Source: Streptomyces yatensis (lineage in GTDB: Bacteria > Actinomycetota > Actinomycetes > Streptomycetales > Streptomycetaceae). From it: a stretch of 64,000 bases of DNA. The position numbers were made by a program, and so were the translations under genes. Shown here one piece after another: positions 42,339 through 50,893 of this stretch (the first letter of the stretch is position 1; every line of letters begins with the position of its first letter). The DNA lies in contig NZ_CP072941.1 of NCBI RefSeq assembly GCF_018069625.1, forward strand, positions 7,192,001-7,256,000, given 5' to 3'. A model generated the notes under the pieces. That model was not told where the DNA came from. It made no database searches and was given only the letters and a program-made list of their open reading frames with translations.

Positions 42339-42719
42339 GTGCGCACGTTCTTTCGTTCTGTCCGAAGGTGTTTCTGGGTCGGTGGATTGACCCTACCCCC
42401 GGGGCGAACGCTGCCTCATTGACTAGAACTTGTTTCAGGCAATTTTGAAAAATGGCGGGCGGGGTCGGCTCGCGGGGTGCCCGCCGACCCCGGGGAGCCT
42501 CGCGGCCGGCTGGGGGCCACGGCGCCGCGGCGCTGCTACGTCACCCACTCGCATCCCTCCGTTAACATGATCGGACCCCCACGACGAGAACCCCCATCGT
42601 CCGCCCATCGCCGGAAAACGGCGCTATCCGGTACGAAGGGTGACCCATACCCAACATCTAGCAAATCGGCCAAAGCATTGATACCTATAGCATCGCGGGT
42701 GATTTCCCGGATAAGCCGC
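42339..42719. other. divergent promoter region of the BAHD and PAP2 genes
   Basis: A 381-bp spacer, lower in GC than its surroundings in places. It contains a palindrome TAGAACTTGTTTCA (42424-42437). An in-frame extension of the PAP2 reading frame runs through part of it but looks non-coding. No other gene is seen. Confidence 0.6.
42424..42437. promoter_or_regulatory. TnnAACnnGTTnnA palindrome, KstR/TetR-type candidate
   Basis: TAGAACTTGTTTCA fits the T-nn-AAC-nn-GTT-nn-A motif of KstR-type TetR regulators of sterol/lipid genes. It is 86 bp upstream of the BAHD start. Short motif, so chance is possible. Confidence 0.35.
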
Positions 42720-44039
42720 ATGGCTGCGTTCACCACGTGGCGTCGACCACGGGCGATGCTGTACGCCGCGGCGGGTGTGGTGGCCCTCGGATTCTTCATC
42801 GCGCTGGAGATCACCGCGCGCCGCTACGGCCTGCCGGGGCCGGTCACCAATCAGGTGCAAGAGGTGGTATTGCCACCCAAGTCGGGCTTCCTGTTGTACG
42901 CCGGGATGGCCTTGATGATGGTGGTGCTCACCTGGCGGCAACGGTTCATCGCCCTCGGCGCCGCGATCGGCATCGACGTCGTCTTCCTGCTGGTGCGGTG
43001 GGCGGTCGGGGCGAAGCTGACCGAGGGCCACCCCTTCGGCAACGGCGCGCTGTGGGTGATGTTGGGCTGTGTGGTCATCGCCCTCACCCGCCGCACCGGC
43101 CGGGAACGCGCCCTGCTGCTCAAGGGCGTCGGGCTGGGCCTGCTGCTGGTGGCCGGTCGTAAGACGGGCGATACCTGGCTGCTCATCACGTCCAGGACCC
43201 GCCCGACGGTGCTCGACCAGTACGTGGCGACCGCCGATCAGGCGCTGGGCAACCCCTCGTGGGTGGTGGGCCGGATCGTCGAGGCCACCGGCCCGATCGG
43301 CGCCCATGTTCTCGACTACGTCTATATCCAGCTCGCGGTGGCCGCGGTCGTCGTCACGATGTACCAGCTGCGCCACGTGGCGGCCGAGCGCCGCTTCCCG
43401 CGCCACCATCTGGTGCGCACCTTTCTGGTCATCGGCCTCGTCGGGCCGGCCGTCTACATGATCTTCCCGGTGGTCGGCCCGGTCTTCGCCTACGGCGCCG
43501 ACGGCGGGCACTGGGCGCTGGCCGACATCTGGCCGAACACGCTGCCGCCGGTCAACCCCCCGCACCCGATGCCCTTCGACGAGATCACCCCGCGCAACTG
43601 CATGCCCAGCCTGCACACGGCGTGGGCCACCGCGATCTTCATTCACTCCCGCCAGGGCCCCCGTCCGCTGCGCTACGCCGGCACGTTCTGGCTGGTCGCC
43701 ACGCTCGGCGCGACGCTGGGATTCGGCTACCACTACGGCGTGGATCTCATCGCGGGCGTGGTGTTCACCCTCACGATCGAGACCGCGCTGCGCGCGCTCG
43801 CACGTGGCTGGGACCGGTCCGCGATCCAGCTGGTCGCTCATGGCACGACGGTTTTCGCCGCGCTCCTGGTCTCCTATCGCTATCTGCCGATGGAGATGGC
43901 CAGACATCCGTGGCTGTTCGGACCGCTTCTCCTGCTGGCGATGGGCTCAGTGATCCACGGCTATGTGCGGACCACCAGGCTGTGGGAACCGAAGGCCGCA
44001 CCGGCACTGCAACCGGAGCCGCAGCCCGAGCTGGTGTGA
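42720..44039 (+). CDS. PAP2-superfamily membrane phosphatase/transferase
   Basis: A 439-residue protein with ~10 helices. The catalytic PAP2 motifs are near the C-terminal half: RNCMPSLHTAWATAIFIHSR (motif 2, S-x-H) and GFGYHYGVDLIAGVVFTLTI (motif 3, H-x3-D). The upstream K-x6-R/P motif is not obvious, which makes it similar to the inositol-phosphorylceramide-synthase-like group that shares the MPSLHxxW signature. It may transfer or remove phosphate headgroups at the outer membrane leaflet. ATG 42720 is chosen because it leads straight into TM1. Confidence 0.85.
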   Translation: MAAFTTWRRPRAMLYAAAGVVALGFFIALEITARRYGLPGPVTNQVQEVVLPPKSGFLLYAGMALMMVVLTWRQRFIALGAAIGIDVVFLLVRWAVGAKLTEGHPFGNGALWVMLGCVVIALTRRTGRERALLLKGVGLGLLLVAGRKTGDTWLLITSRTRPTVLDQYVATADQALGNPSWVVGRIVEATGPIGAHVLDYVYIQLAVAAVVVTMYQLRHVAAERRFPRHHLVRTFLVIGLVGPAVYMIFPVVGPVFAYGADGGHWALADIWPNTLPPVNPPHPMPFDEITPRNCMPSLHTAWATAIFIHSRQGPRPLRYAGTFWLVATLGATLGFGYHYGVDLIAGVVFTLTIETALRALARGWDRSAIQLVAHGTTVFAALLVSYRYLPMEMARHPWLFGPLLLLAMGSVIHGYVRTTRLWEPKAAPALQPEPQPELV

Positions 44040-44151
44040 GGGGGTTAGCGAGGCGTTAGCCGGTCAGCAGTGGATCACAAGCGGCGGCAGGCAGCCTGGT
44101 GATTACAGGGCCCGAAGGCCGGGACCACCTGCTGACAAAGGGGGGAGACAC

Positions 44152-45459
44152 ATGTCCCGCCGCACCGCACACCGCACCGCGCCCCGCGCCGCACGGCATC
44201 ACGCGCGTAAAGTCGCCGCCGTCGCGGTGGCCGCCGTCGCCGCGTTCGGATTGACCGCTTGCCAGGACGGTGACACCAGCGGTGACACCAAGGCCGCGTC
44301 CTCCAGCGCCTCCGGCTCCCAGGACTCCGGCTCCCCCGACGCGTCCGCGAAGAGCGGGGCGGGCGACGCGGGGTCCTTGCGGAAGACGGCCCCCACGCCG
44401 CTGCGCGACGGCGGGGCCCTCTACCCCCGGGCGATCCGTCTGCAGCACAGCGGCAAGGACAACGGCCGTGTGCTGGCCTCGACCGTCGTCCACGACGGCG
44501 GCAACGGCATCGGCGCCATCCAGGAGAGCACGGACGGGGGATCCAGCTTCCGCCAGGTGGGCACCGTGGCCGACCCCAAGTCCGCCGCCGGCCGGGGGCT
44601 GTGCTGCGCGACCCTCTACGAGCTGCCGCAACAGGTCGGTGACATGCCGGCCGGCACCCTGCTGTGGGCCGCCTCCTTCGGGCAGGACACGCCCGGGCGC
44701 CGTATGACGATCGAGGTGTTCAAGAGCACCGACCTGGGGCGGAAGTGGTCCCATCTGTCCACGGTCGCCACCGCCGAGGACACCAAGGGGCTGTGGGAGC
44801 CGGAGTTCTCCATCGACGCGGAGGGGAACCTGGTCTGCCACTACTCCGACGAGACCGATCCGCGCCACAGCCAGAAGCTCGTCGCCGTACGCTCGCGGGA
44901 CGGCGTCTCATGGAGCGGCCTCCACGACACCGTCGCCGGCACCCCGGCCTCCGACCGCCCCGGGATGGCGGTCGTACGGAAGCTGCCGAACGGCACGTAC
45001 GTCATGACGTACGAGATCTGCTCCGAGGACCCCAAGTTCTCCTGCGTCGTGCACTACCGCACCTCTCCCGACGGATGGGACTGGGGCAACCCCACCAACC
45101 TCGGCACCCGGCCCGAGACGGCCGACGGCAAGTACTTCAAGCACGCCCCGACCCTGGCCTGGGCACCGGAGGCGGGGAATCCGCAGGGCAAGCTGCTGCT
45201 GATCGGACAGGCGATGTACAACGCGGACGGCAGCAGGGCCGAGGGCAGCGGCCGCACGATCTGGACCAACAGCAAGGGCGGCGACGGTGCCTGGCGCGAG
45301 ATCCCGGCCCCCGTCGCCGTGACATCCGACAAGCTGGACTCCTGCCCCAACTACAGTTCCAGCCTGCTGCCCTCCTCCGACGGGCGCGAGGTACTGGAGA
45401 TCGCGACCGACTACGACGGGGGAGTGTGCCGGCCATACCACGCCACGCAGGGCACATGA
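44152..45459 (+). CDS. sialidase-fold (BNR repeat) lipoprotein
   Basis: A 435-residue exported protein. The signal peptide (VAAVAVAAVAAFGLTACQDG) has lipobox LTAC. After a Ser/Asp/Gly linker, the domain has Asp-box-like turns (ESTDGGSSFRQVG, STDLGRKWSHLS, RSRDGVSWSG, TSPDGWDWGN), the six-bladed propeller repeats of the BNR/exo-alpha-sialidase superfamily. Cys pairs RGLCCATL and EICSEDPKFSCVVHY suggest disulphides. Likely a glycoside hydrolase acting on arabinan or related sugars outside the cell, with the exact family undecided. Start ATG 44152 has GGGGGGAG upstream. Confidence 0.85.
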   Translation: MSRRTAHRTAPRAARHHARKVAAVAVAAVAAFGLTACQDGDTSGDTKAASSSASGSQDSGSPDASAKSGAGDAGSLRKTAPTPLRDGGALYPRAIRLQHSGKDNGRVLASTVVHDGGNGIGAIQESTDGGSSFRQVGTVADPKSAAGRGLCCATLYELPQQVGDMPAGTLLWAASFGQDTPGRRMTIEVFKSTDLGRKWSHLSTVATAEDTKGLWEPEFSIDAEGNLVCHYSDETDPRHSQKLVAVRSRDGVSWSGLHDTVAGTPASDRPGMAVVRKLPNGTYVMTYEICSEDPKFSCVVHYRTSPDGWDWGNPTNLGTRPETADGKYFKHAPTLAWAPEAGNPQGKLLLIGQAMYNADGSRAEGSGRTIWTNSKGGDGAWREIPAPVAVTSDKLDSCPNYSSSLLPSSDGREVLEIATDYDGGVCRPYHATQGT

Positions 45460-45478
45460 CCTCGTCGAAGCGGCATCC

Positions 45479-46393
45479 TCAATTTCTGATCGCGCCGACC
45501 TGGTCGCGGATGGCGGTGTCAAGGTCGGTGGCGGTCAGGCCGAAGGTGTCAGCCGTCTCCGTCGCGTCCATGTGGAACGGCGCGTACCACTGGTAGTCCA
45601 TCTCGGCCACCTCCCGGGCGATCGGCAGGACCAGCCCCGCTGTACGCATCACGAAGCGCGGCATCTGGATCAGCTTGGCCGGTGGCCGGCCCGCGGCGTC
45701 GGTGCAACGCCGGGCCAGCTCGCGAATGGTGACGGCGGGCGGGGACGGAACGTGCCAGGCCCGGCCCCACGCGCGTTCATCCTGGGCGAGCGCCACCAGG
45801 GCGTGCGCCATGTCGCCGTTGAAGGTGAAGGTGTGCGGCATATCCAGGTGGCCGGTGATCCAGGCAGCGCGGCCCTTTTGCACAGCCGGCTCGATGAAAA
45901 TGGCGTAGATGCCTGTCGCGTCCTTACCGATGTAGTCGGAGCCGCGGACTTCGACGGTACGGATACCGGCGGCGAGGGCCTGTTCCCACATCCGTTTGCG
46001 CAGGCGGCCCTTGCGCCCGGTGGCGGCCATGGGAGTGTGCTCGTTCATCCGGCCGCCGGGCTGCCGGCCGTAGGCGTAGAGGCTGCCGGTGAGCGCCAGG
46101 ACGGCATCATGCGCCTTGGCGGCGGCGATCGCCGCCGTCTGCAACGGCGGCAACAGGTGTTCCCACATGGTGTACGAGGGCGGATTGGCACAGTGGTAGA
46201 TCACCTTTGCGCCGCGGGACAGCTCGGTCAGGCGGGCCGGGTCGGAGGCGTCCGCGGCGACCCGCACGATCAGCGGGTGCTCAGGGCCTGAGCCACTGCG
46301 CGTGACGATGCGAACGCCCTCGCCGCGCTCGGCGAGCAGGCGGGCGACGTTCGAGCCGATCGAGCCGGCGCCGATGACAACATGATCGGCCAT
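45479..46393 (-). CDS. NAD-dependent epimerase/dehydratase family protein
   Basis: A 304-residue extended SDR-like protein. MADHVVIGAGSIGSNVARLL is the Rossmann motif (GAGSIG in place of GxxGxxG), LALTGSLYAYGRQPGGRMNE holds a Ser and Tyr pair; the Lys of Tyr-x3-Lys is not evident, so it may be non-catalytic or act as a reductase. MLFD-like C-terminus absent. It lies in tandem after the Dabb gene, 85 bp apart, and shares with it the TetR operators upstream. Start ATG 46393 is 12 bases after AGGAGA; GTG 46402 is an alternative. Confidence 0.85.
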   Translation of the reverse strand: MADHVVIGAGSIGSNVARLLAERGEGVRIVTRSGSGPEHPLIVRVAADASDPARLTELSRGAKVIYHCANPPSYTMWEHLLPPLQTAAIAAAKAHDAVLALTGSLYAYGRQPGGRMNEHTPMAATGRKGRLRKRMWEQALAAGIRTVEVRGSDYIGKDATGIYAIFIEPAVQKGRAAWITGHLDMPHTFTFNGDMAHALVALAQDERAWGRAWHVPSPPAVTIRELARRCTDAAGRPPAKLIQMPRFVMRTAGLVLPIAREVAEMDYQWYAPFHMDATETADTFGLTATDLDTAIRDQVGAIRN

Positions 46394-46478
46394 GACAGGC
46401 ACTTCTCCTGGACAGGGATGATCTTTGGCGGACGTCCTGGGGGCACTGTCGCGCCCAGGACGAGGGGTTGGATCTCGG

Positions 46479-46883
46479 TCAGTCATTCACGCCGGAGCCG
46501 GAGTAGGCGGGCACGTCGGCGAGCATTCCCGCGACCTCAGGGGCGAGCTCGTTGCGGCGCCGGTGCAGTTCCTGGATCTTCGCGTCCAGCTCGGGATCGT
46601 CGTCGTCGCTGACGTCGAAAATTTCGAGTCGCTCGACCAGGTTCAGGCCGAGGTGGTCGGTCTGGTAGGTGGTCGGGTGAGTCAGATACGCGAAGAGTCC
46701 GTCGAGGTCCTCGACGACGAACACCGCGCTGTACTCGTAGTCGCCGCCGTGGTCGCGGCCGACGATGAAGGACTTGACCGCGGGATTCGAGCGGCCCTGC
46801 TCGCGCCAGCTCTCCAGTGCTGCCTCGATCTGCTCGCGTGCCGCGGTGGGCTTCATCGTGGCCCGGTTGATGTGGTAGAGCAT
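46479..46883 (-). CDS. Dabb-domain (A/B barrel stress-responsive) protein
   Basis: A 134-residue protein. MLYHINRATMKPTAAREQIE, VKSFIVGRDHGGDYEYSAVF, VVEDLDGLFAYLTHPTTYQT show the stress-response A/B-barrel/Dabb pattern (HP-x-H/Y after the long helix), followed by a helical tail. Such proteins bind small aromatics or act as cyclases/oxygenases; function here is unknown. The start at ATG 46883 follows two palindromic operators. Confidence 0.8.
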   Translation of the reverse strand: MLYHINRATMKPTAAREQIEAALESWREQGRSNPAVKSFIVGRDHGGDYEYSAVFVVEDLDGLFAYLTHPTTYQTDHLGLNLVERLEIFDVSDDDDPELDAKIQELHRRRNELAPEVAGMLADVPAYSGSGVND

Positions 46884-46900
46884 GCCGAGTACCTTTTTCC

Positions 46901-46911
46901 TAACGGCGTTA
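46901..46911. promoter_or_regulatory. TetR operator, copy 1
   Basis: Perfect palindrome TAACGGCGTTA, 18 bp upstream of the Dabb gene start. Confidence 0.75.
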
Positions 46912-46918
46912 TATTTCC

Positions 46919-46929
46919 TAACGTCGTTA
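46919..46929. promoter_or_regulatory. TetR operator, copy 2
   Basis: Perfect palindrome TAACGTCGTTA, 18 bp centre to centre from copy 1 and 78 bp upstream of the divergent TetR gene. Two dimers would bind almost the same helix sides 1.7 turns apart. Confidence 0.75.
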
Positions 46930-47006
46930 AGATAGCTACGCCGTGACGGTGTCGTCAAGGACGGCAGATACTGTTCGAGGACATCAACGGAGGTAAGAGA
47001 CGGGGC

Positions 47007-47609
47007 ATGCCCAGCAGCACAAGACGGGCCCGTGAACGGGCGAGCACCCGCGAGCGGATCATCGAGGCCGCGCTGCATGTCCTTGAGACTGACGGCGCCG
47101 CAGCGCTCACGATCCGGCGCATCGCGACCGACATCGAATACTCCGCACCTGTCGTCTATCAGCACTTCGCCAACAAGGACGCACTCGTACTGGAGCTGGC
47201 CGCCCACGGCCACCGCCTGATGCTGGCCGAGTTCCGGCAGGCTGCCGAGGAGTCCGATATCGACCGGCGCATGATGCGGATCGCGTCCGAGTACATCCGG
47301 TTCGCCGGCGAGCATCCGCACCTCTACGAAGTCATGAACGGCACCACGGTCGGCGCGAACGAACGCCGCCGCGCCGCGGAACCGGCCATCGGCCTCCTCA
47401 AGGAACTGCTCACCACCTGGTCCGACACCCACGACGTGGTCCTGGCCGACCCCGACGAGGCATGCGAGATCATCTGGGGCACCCTGTACGGCATCGCATC
47501 GCTCGGCTCCGTCGGCACCATCAGCAACGAGCGCGCCCGGCGACTCGCCGAGCAAGGGCTCCGCGCGATCCTTCTCGGCTGGCGGACTGAGGCGCCGGGG
47601 AACGGGTAG
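47007..47609 (+). CDS. TetR family repressor
   Basis: A 200-residue TetR regulator. The N-terminal HTH is TRERIIEAALHVLETDGAAA, IRRIATDIEYSAPVVYQHFA and NKDALVLEL; the rest is an all-helical ligand domain (TetR_C-like, MMRIASEYIRFAGEHPHLYE). Divergent from the Dabb gene with two palindromes between, so likely repressing it, the epimerase and itself. Start ATG 47007 with GGAGG 13 bases upstream, a long spacing. Confidence 0.92.
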   Translation: MPSSTRRARERASTRERIIEAALHVLETDGAAALTIRRIATDIEYSAPVVYQHFANKDALVLELAAHGHRLMLAEFRQAAEESDIDRRMMRIASEYIRFAGEHPHLYEVMNGTTVGANERRRAAEPAIGLLKELLTTWSDTHDVVLADPDEACEIIWGTLYGIASLGSVGTISNERARRLAEQGLRAILLGWRTEAPGNG

Positions 47610-47680
47610 TCCGGCACCGAAGCCGGCTCAACGCGAGACCCCGCAAGGACGAAAGAGCTGGAGAGGGAGGGTGATACACC

Positions 47681-48228
47681 GTGGACTGCCCGCATGACCG
47701 CGAGCCCGTCGCCTGGCCACCTGCCCCGATAAGGACCGAACGGCTCGTGCTCCGGGAGTCCGAGGCCCGGGACCGGGCGGCGTTCATCGACCTGCTGGCG
47801 TCGCCGGAGGTGCACACGTACCTCGGCGGCCCCCGGCCGCGTGACGAGCTTGAGCGTGAGATGCCCGGGGTGCCCGAACGGTGGCCGGGGAGTTTCGTCG
47901 TTGATCTCGACGGGGCGATGATCGGCCAGATCCTGCTCAGGAGGGCAACGGAGCATCGTCGCTCGGCTGCTGCGGGGAAGGCCGATCTCGGCTACCTGTC
48001 CTGCCGCGGGCGTGGGGATTTGGGTATGCCGCCGAGGCGTGCGAGGCCGCACTCGATTGGTTCGGCGGCCTCTTTCCCTGCGAGCCGGTGGTGCTCACCA
48101 CCCAGACCGCCAACATCGGCTCGCTGCGGCTCGCGGCAAAGCTGGGGTTCACCGAGGTAGAGCGGTTCCAAGCCTGGGACACCGAGCAGTGGTTCGGTGT
48201 GTGGTCCGCGGTCACACCGTCCGGCTGA
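47681..48228 (+). pseudogene. GNAT family acetyltransferase, frameshifted (paralogue 2)
   Basis: A decayed copy of the intact GNAT at 52.9 kb. From GTG 47681 it reads PVAWPPAPIRTERLVLRESE, EARDRAAFIDLLASPEVHTY and GSFVVDLDGAMIGQILLRRA, then shifts frame near 47997-48002 where one base is missing relative to the paralogues. In the next frame it continues RAWGFGYAAEACEAALDWFG, LAAKLGFTEVERFQAWDTEQ and WFGVWSAVTPSG to TGA 48228. The middle ELGYVFLPE region is also shortened. Without correction the product stops in an unrelated frame. A sequencing error could mimic this. Confidence 0.8.
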
Positions 48229-48235
48229 GCGGTCA

Positions 48236-48312
48236 ATGGTCCTTGTGGCAATCGCTGGACTGGGACCGGTTCCAGACCGCTCGCGTGCTGTCGTCATCAT
48301 GCGGCTTCGTCA
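48236..48312 (-). pseudogene. remnant of the PH-domain membrane protein gene, 5' part only
   Basis: The minus strand 48254-48364 matches 53898-54008, which holds the start, RBS and first 19 codons of the intact gene at 53.5 kb, without indels. The ATG has become ACG (TTG precedes it), residues KPHDDDSTRAVWNRSQSS follow, then homology stops and the frame ends within a few codons. The RBS CGGAGG is still present. So the second gene of the duplicated GNAT-PH unit is truncated here. Confidence 0.75.
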
Positions 48313-48441
48313 ACGCCTCCGTGATGGTGTGCGACCCACAGCAACGATCGCAGCGTCGATGGCCAATCGCCAGAGCGTAAGCCCCCTGTTCTCTCGCTCC
48401 ATGGGCAGCCCCCGTCGTGCCCACAGGGCGCCGTTCACGTG

Positions 48442-49638
48442 TTACAGCGTGAATGGATCCTCGTCGAGCTTTTCTGACAAGCGCTCAAGAGTGTCCGTAA
48501 GGCTTGTCGGTGCGCCGTTCAGCCTTTCGCGCTGCTCGGCGACATGACCGATGAGGCGGAGGGTCCGCCCCGAGGAGATGCCGGGTGCGGCGGTGACCAG
48601 GGAGCTGACGACGTCTTCCGCGTCGCGCCAGGCACGGACGTCCAGCAGGCATTGTGCGAGCCGTGCGGATGACATACTTGCGTAGCCGGTCCCGACGCCA
48701 TGCCCTGGTTGTGCGGATTGCAGTAGCCGCTGGATGGCTTTCTGTACGTCACCTGCGATCTGCAGTGTGTGACCCCAGTGGCCGTCAATCTCCCTGTCGG
48801 TCAACCACCATGACCAGTCCGGTTCGCCGACGTCGTTACCGTCCTCGATGAGCGACCGGGCGCGTTGAAGCGACTCGATGGCCTCCGACGTACGTCCCGT
48901 GCCGACCAATCCCTTCGCTTCACGCATGCGGAACATCGCCTCGACGCGCGGGGAGAGCCGCCTTCGGTTGAGCACCGACCGGGCAATGGCCAGCGCCTCT
49001 TGGTTCCGTCCGCGCCATTCACTGTGCATCGCCATGTTCTGCAGTGTCAGCAGTGCGATGGAGCGGTCCCCCGAGAGATTCGCGAGGAACAGCGCCTCTT
49101 GGTTGAAGCGCCGGGCGGCGCCGTCTCTTTCCGCGTCAAACAGAGCCCAGCCGGTTATTTCGGCGAGTTCTGCGGCGGCCGACTGAATGTCGCGCTCGTA
49201 CCGGGGGTCGTAGTCTCCGGCCCCGAGCCGCCGATGCACGACCTTGAATGCTCGGCCTGCGGGCTCGGCGATGGATACTCCGCTGAGTTCGTTGTCCAGG
49301 ACGACCAGCCGACGGGAAGTCTCCCGGATGGCCTGGACGAAGTCGGTTCCGCGTGCCTCGTTGAGTGTCAGTATCCGATCAGTGATGGCCGGAGATTCAG
49401 TAGCTTCCGGTGAAACGGTCGGCGGTGCTACTCGTACCGCGATTTCGGCCAGTTCCCCGTTCGTCTTGAACAGATTGTCCAGTGCCGTGACGAATTGCGT
49501 GGACGGCTGCTGTTTCCCGGAGAGCACGCGGGACAGATAGGCGTGGTCGTAGTTCAGTTGGCGGGCGACCGCCCGAACACTCATGTCCCGGTCACGGAGC
49601 AGGTCGCGAACTCGTTGGCTGAACTCCCCGCAGCTCAT
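48442..49638 (-). CDS. XRE regulator with TPR-like C-terminal domain
   Basis: A 398-residue regulator. The HTH is at ~5-60 (FSQRVRDLLRDRDMSVRAVA, LNYDHAYLSRVLSGKQQPST). The C-terminal ~330 residues are helical repeats of TPR type (RFNQEALFLANLSGDRSIAL, QNMAMHSEWRGRNQEALAIA, GLVGTGRTSEAIESLQRARS). This class, common in Streptomyces, acts with small divergent partner proteins. GC is lower than in neighbouring genes. Start ATG 49638. It faces two small genes across 11-bp direct repeats and probably binds there. Confidence 0.9.
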   Translation of the reverse strand: MSCGEFSQRVRDLLRDRDMSVRAVARQLNYDHAYLSRVLSGKQQPSTQFVTALDNLFKTNGELAEIAVRVAPPTVSPEATESPAITDRILTLNEARGTDFVQAIRETSRRLVVLDNELSGVSIAEPAGRAFKVVHRRLGAGDYDPRYERDIQSAAAELAEITGWALFDAERDGAARRFNQEALFLANLSGDRSIALLTLQNMAMHSEWRGRNQEALAIARSVLNRRRLSPRVEAMFRMREAKGLVGTGRTSEAIESLQRARSLIEDGNDVGEPDWSWWLTDREIDGHWGHTLQIAGDVQKAIQRLLQSAQPGHGVGTGYASMSSARLAQCLLDVRAWRDAEDVVSSLVTAAPGISSGRTLRLIGHVAEQRERLNGAPTSLTDTLERLSEKLDEDPFTL

Positions 49639-49656
49639 GGTGACCAGAGTACGGCT

Positions 49657-49694
49657 GTCACCGCGCAGTCACCAAGCGATCACCAACCGCGACC
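49657..49694. promoter_or_regulatory. 11-bp direct repeats (iterons) between the XRE-TPR gene and the small genes
   Basis: GTCACC at 49657 and 49668, (A)TCACC at 49679 and a degenerate CGACC at 49690 recur every 11 bp. A one-turn spacing puts all sites on one face of the helix, suggesting cooperative binding, most simply by the XRE-TPR regulator. Confidence 0.6.
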
Positions 49695-49758
49695 ACGCAT
49701 TCGCGGTTGTCTTGGGCGTACGTAAGGACCCCCGCGACCGTGCGACCGGCCCGGGGGC

Positions 49759-49971
49759 ATGGCCATCGCCAACGGGAGCGACAACGTGTCGGACACTAGC
49801 CCAGCCACCCCACCCGCGAACACGCCCAACGACGGCTGCGATGTGTGCGGGGCGCTGTTACGACAGCAGGCCGAAGCACGGCGCAACGGGGATCACAAGC
49901 GGGCGACCGCCTGTCTCATCGAACTCCAGCGGCACCACGACGGCCTGCTCCACGGCGAGGCGGCCCGGTGA
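49759..49971 (+). CDS. small CxxC protein with a TTA codon
   Basis: A 70-residue protein conserved in type in Streptomyces: an acidic, Pro-rich start, then GCDVCGALLRQQAEARRNGD with CxxC and a helical tail (ATACLIELQRHHDGLLHGEA). Codon 34 (49858-49860) is TTA, so translation likely needs the bldA tRNA. Its stop overlaps the next start (GTGA). It is divergent from an XRE-TPR regulator and is probably its partner or effector. Confidence 0.7.
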   Translation: MAIANGSDNVSDTSPATPPANTPNDGCDVCGALLRQQAEARRNGDHKRATACLIELQRHHDGLLHGEAAR

Positions 49972-50144
49972 AGGACCGCACGACGATGACGCTGCGAGTG
50001 TCGCGGGACAGTGGAAAGACCTACGGGCCGACCCGCGTGGTCAGGTCCACCGAGCCCCTGATGCCGCTCGAGACGTCGGTGTGGCCGCCGTGCGAGTGCG
50101 CCCGATGCGTACCGGCGCACGTGACCGGTCGTCAGCCGCGCTGA
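49968..50144 (+). CDS. small Cys-containing protein, translationally coupled
   Basis: A 58-residue protein from GTG 49968, overlapping the previous gene by 4 bp. The end WPPCECARCVPAHV has the C-x-C-x2-C pattern typical of these small partner proteins; the front (MTLRVSRDSGKTYGPTRVVR) looks like a two-strand domain. Function unknown; likely works with the CxxC protein. Confidence 0.65.
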   Translation: MKDRTTMTLRVSRDSGKTYGPTRVVRSTEPLMPLETSVWPPCECARCVPAHVTGRQPR

Positions 50145-50176
50145 CGGTCAACACGAAACCCCTGGCGGGGCCCGGG

Positions 50177-50893
50177 TCAGGCCAGGCCGGCCGCGATGGC
50201 GCGGCGGACGGCGTCGGCGCGGTCCTGGATGCCGGCTTTGGCGAACAGGTTGTTGATGTGGGTCTTGACCGTGGCCTCGCTGATGAAGAGTTTCTCGGCG
50301 ATGGCCCGGTTGGGCAGGCCCTGGCCGATGAGGGTCAGCACCTCGCGTTCGCGGCGGGTGAGGTCCGGGGGGAGCGGCTGCGTGTCGGCCTGCGGGCGCG
50401 TGCGGACGGTGGCCAGGAGGCGGTTCTGCACCTCGTGGTCGAGTACGGACTGTCCCGCGGCGGCGGCCCGGATCGCGCGGACGATGTCCTGGCGCCCCGC
50501 GTTCTTCGTCAGATAGCCGCGGGCGCCGGCGCTCAGGGCGGCCAGGATCGAGTCGTCGTCGGCGAAGGTGGTCAGCACGACCACGGCCGTTCCCGGGTGT
50601 TCCTCGCTCAGCCGGCGGGTGGCCTCGGTGCCGTCCATGACAGGCATGCGCAGGTCCATCAGGACGACGTCGACCGGTGTGGCGGCCACGGCGGCGAGCA
50701 CCTCGGTACCGTCCGCGGCGGCGGCCACGACGTCGATGTCCTCGGTCATGTCGAGCACCGCGGCCAAGGGCTCGCGGACGGTGGCCTGGTCGTCGGCGAC
50801 GATCACCTTCAGCGAGCGCTCGGTCAGCGGGTCCTGCGGGTCCTGCGGGGCCTGCGGGTTCCGTGGCTCCTGGGCCGGTTCGTTCGTCGTCAT
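50177..50893 (-). CDS. NarL/LuxR-type response regulator
   Basis: A 238-residue regulator. The receiver has VIVADDQATVREPLAAVLDM, VLMDLRMPVMDG with the phospho-Asp and VVVLTTFADDDSILAALSAG. The C-terminal LuxR HTH is LTRREREVLTLIGQGLPNRA, EKLFISEATVKTHINNLFAK. It starts at ATG 50893, overlapping the kinase stop by 4 bp (ATGA). An Asn/Pro/Gln-rich leader of ~25 residues precedes the receiver. Confidence 0.94.
   Translation of the reverse strand: MTTNEPAQEPRNPQAPQDPQDPLTERSLKVIVADDQATVREPLAAVLDMTEDIDVVAAAADGTEVLAAVAATPVDVVLMDLRMPVMDGTEATRRLSEEHPGTAVVVLTTFADDDSILAALSAGARGYLTKNAGRQDIVRAIRAAAAGQSVLDHEVQNRLLATVRTRPQADTQPLPPDLTRREREVLTLIGQGLPNRAIAEKLFISEATVKTHINNLFAKAGIQDRADAVRRAIAAGLA

Noticed and set aside
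42477..42719. 80-residue extension of the PAP2 protein
   Set aside because: The extension is basic, unlike the family and lies in a promoter-like spacer; ATG 42720 leads directly into TM1.
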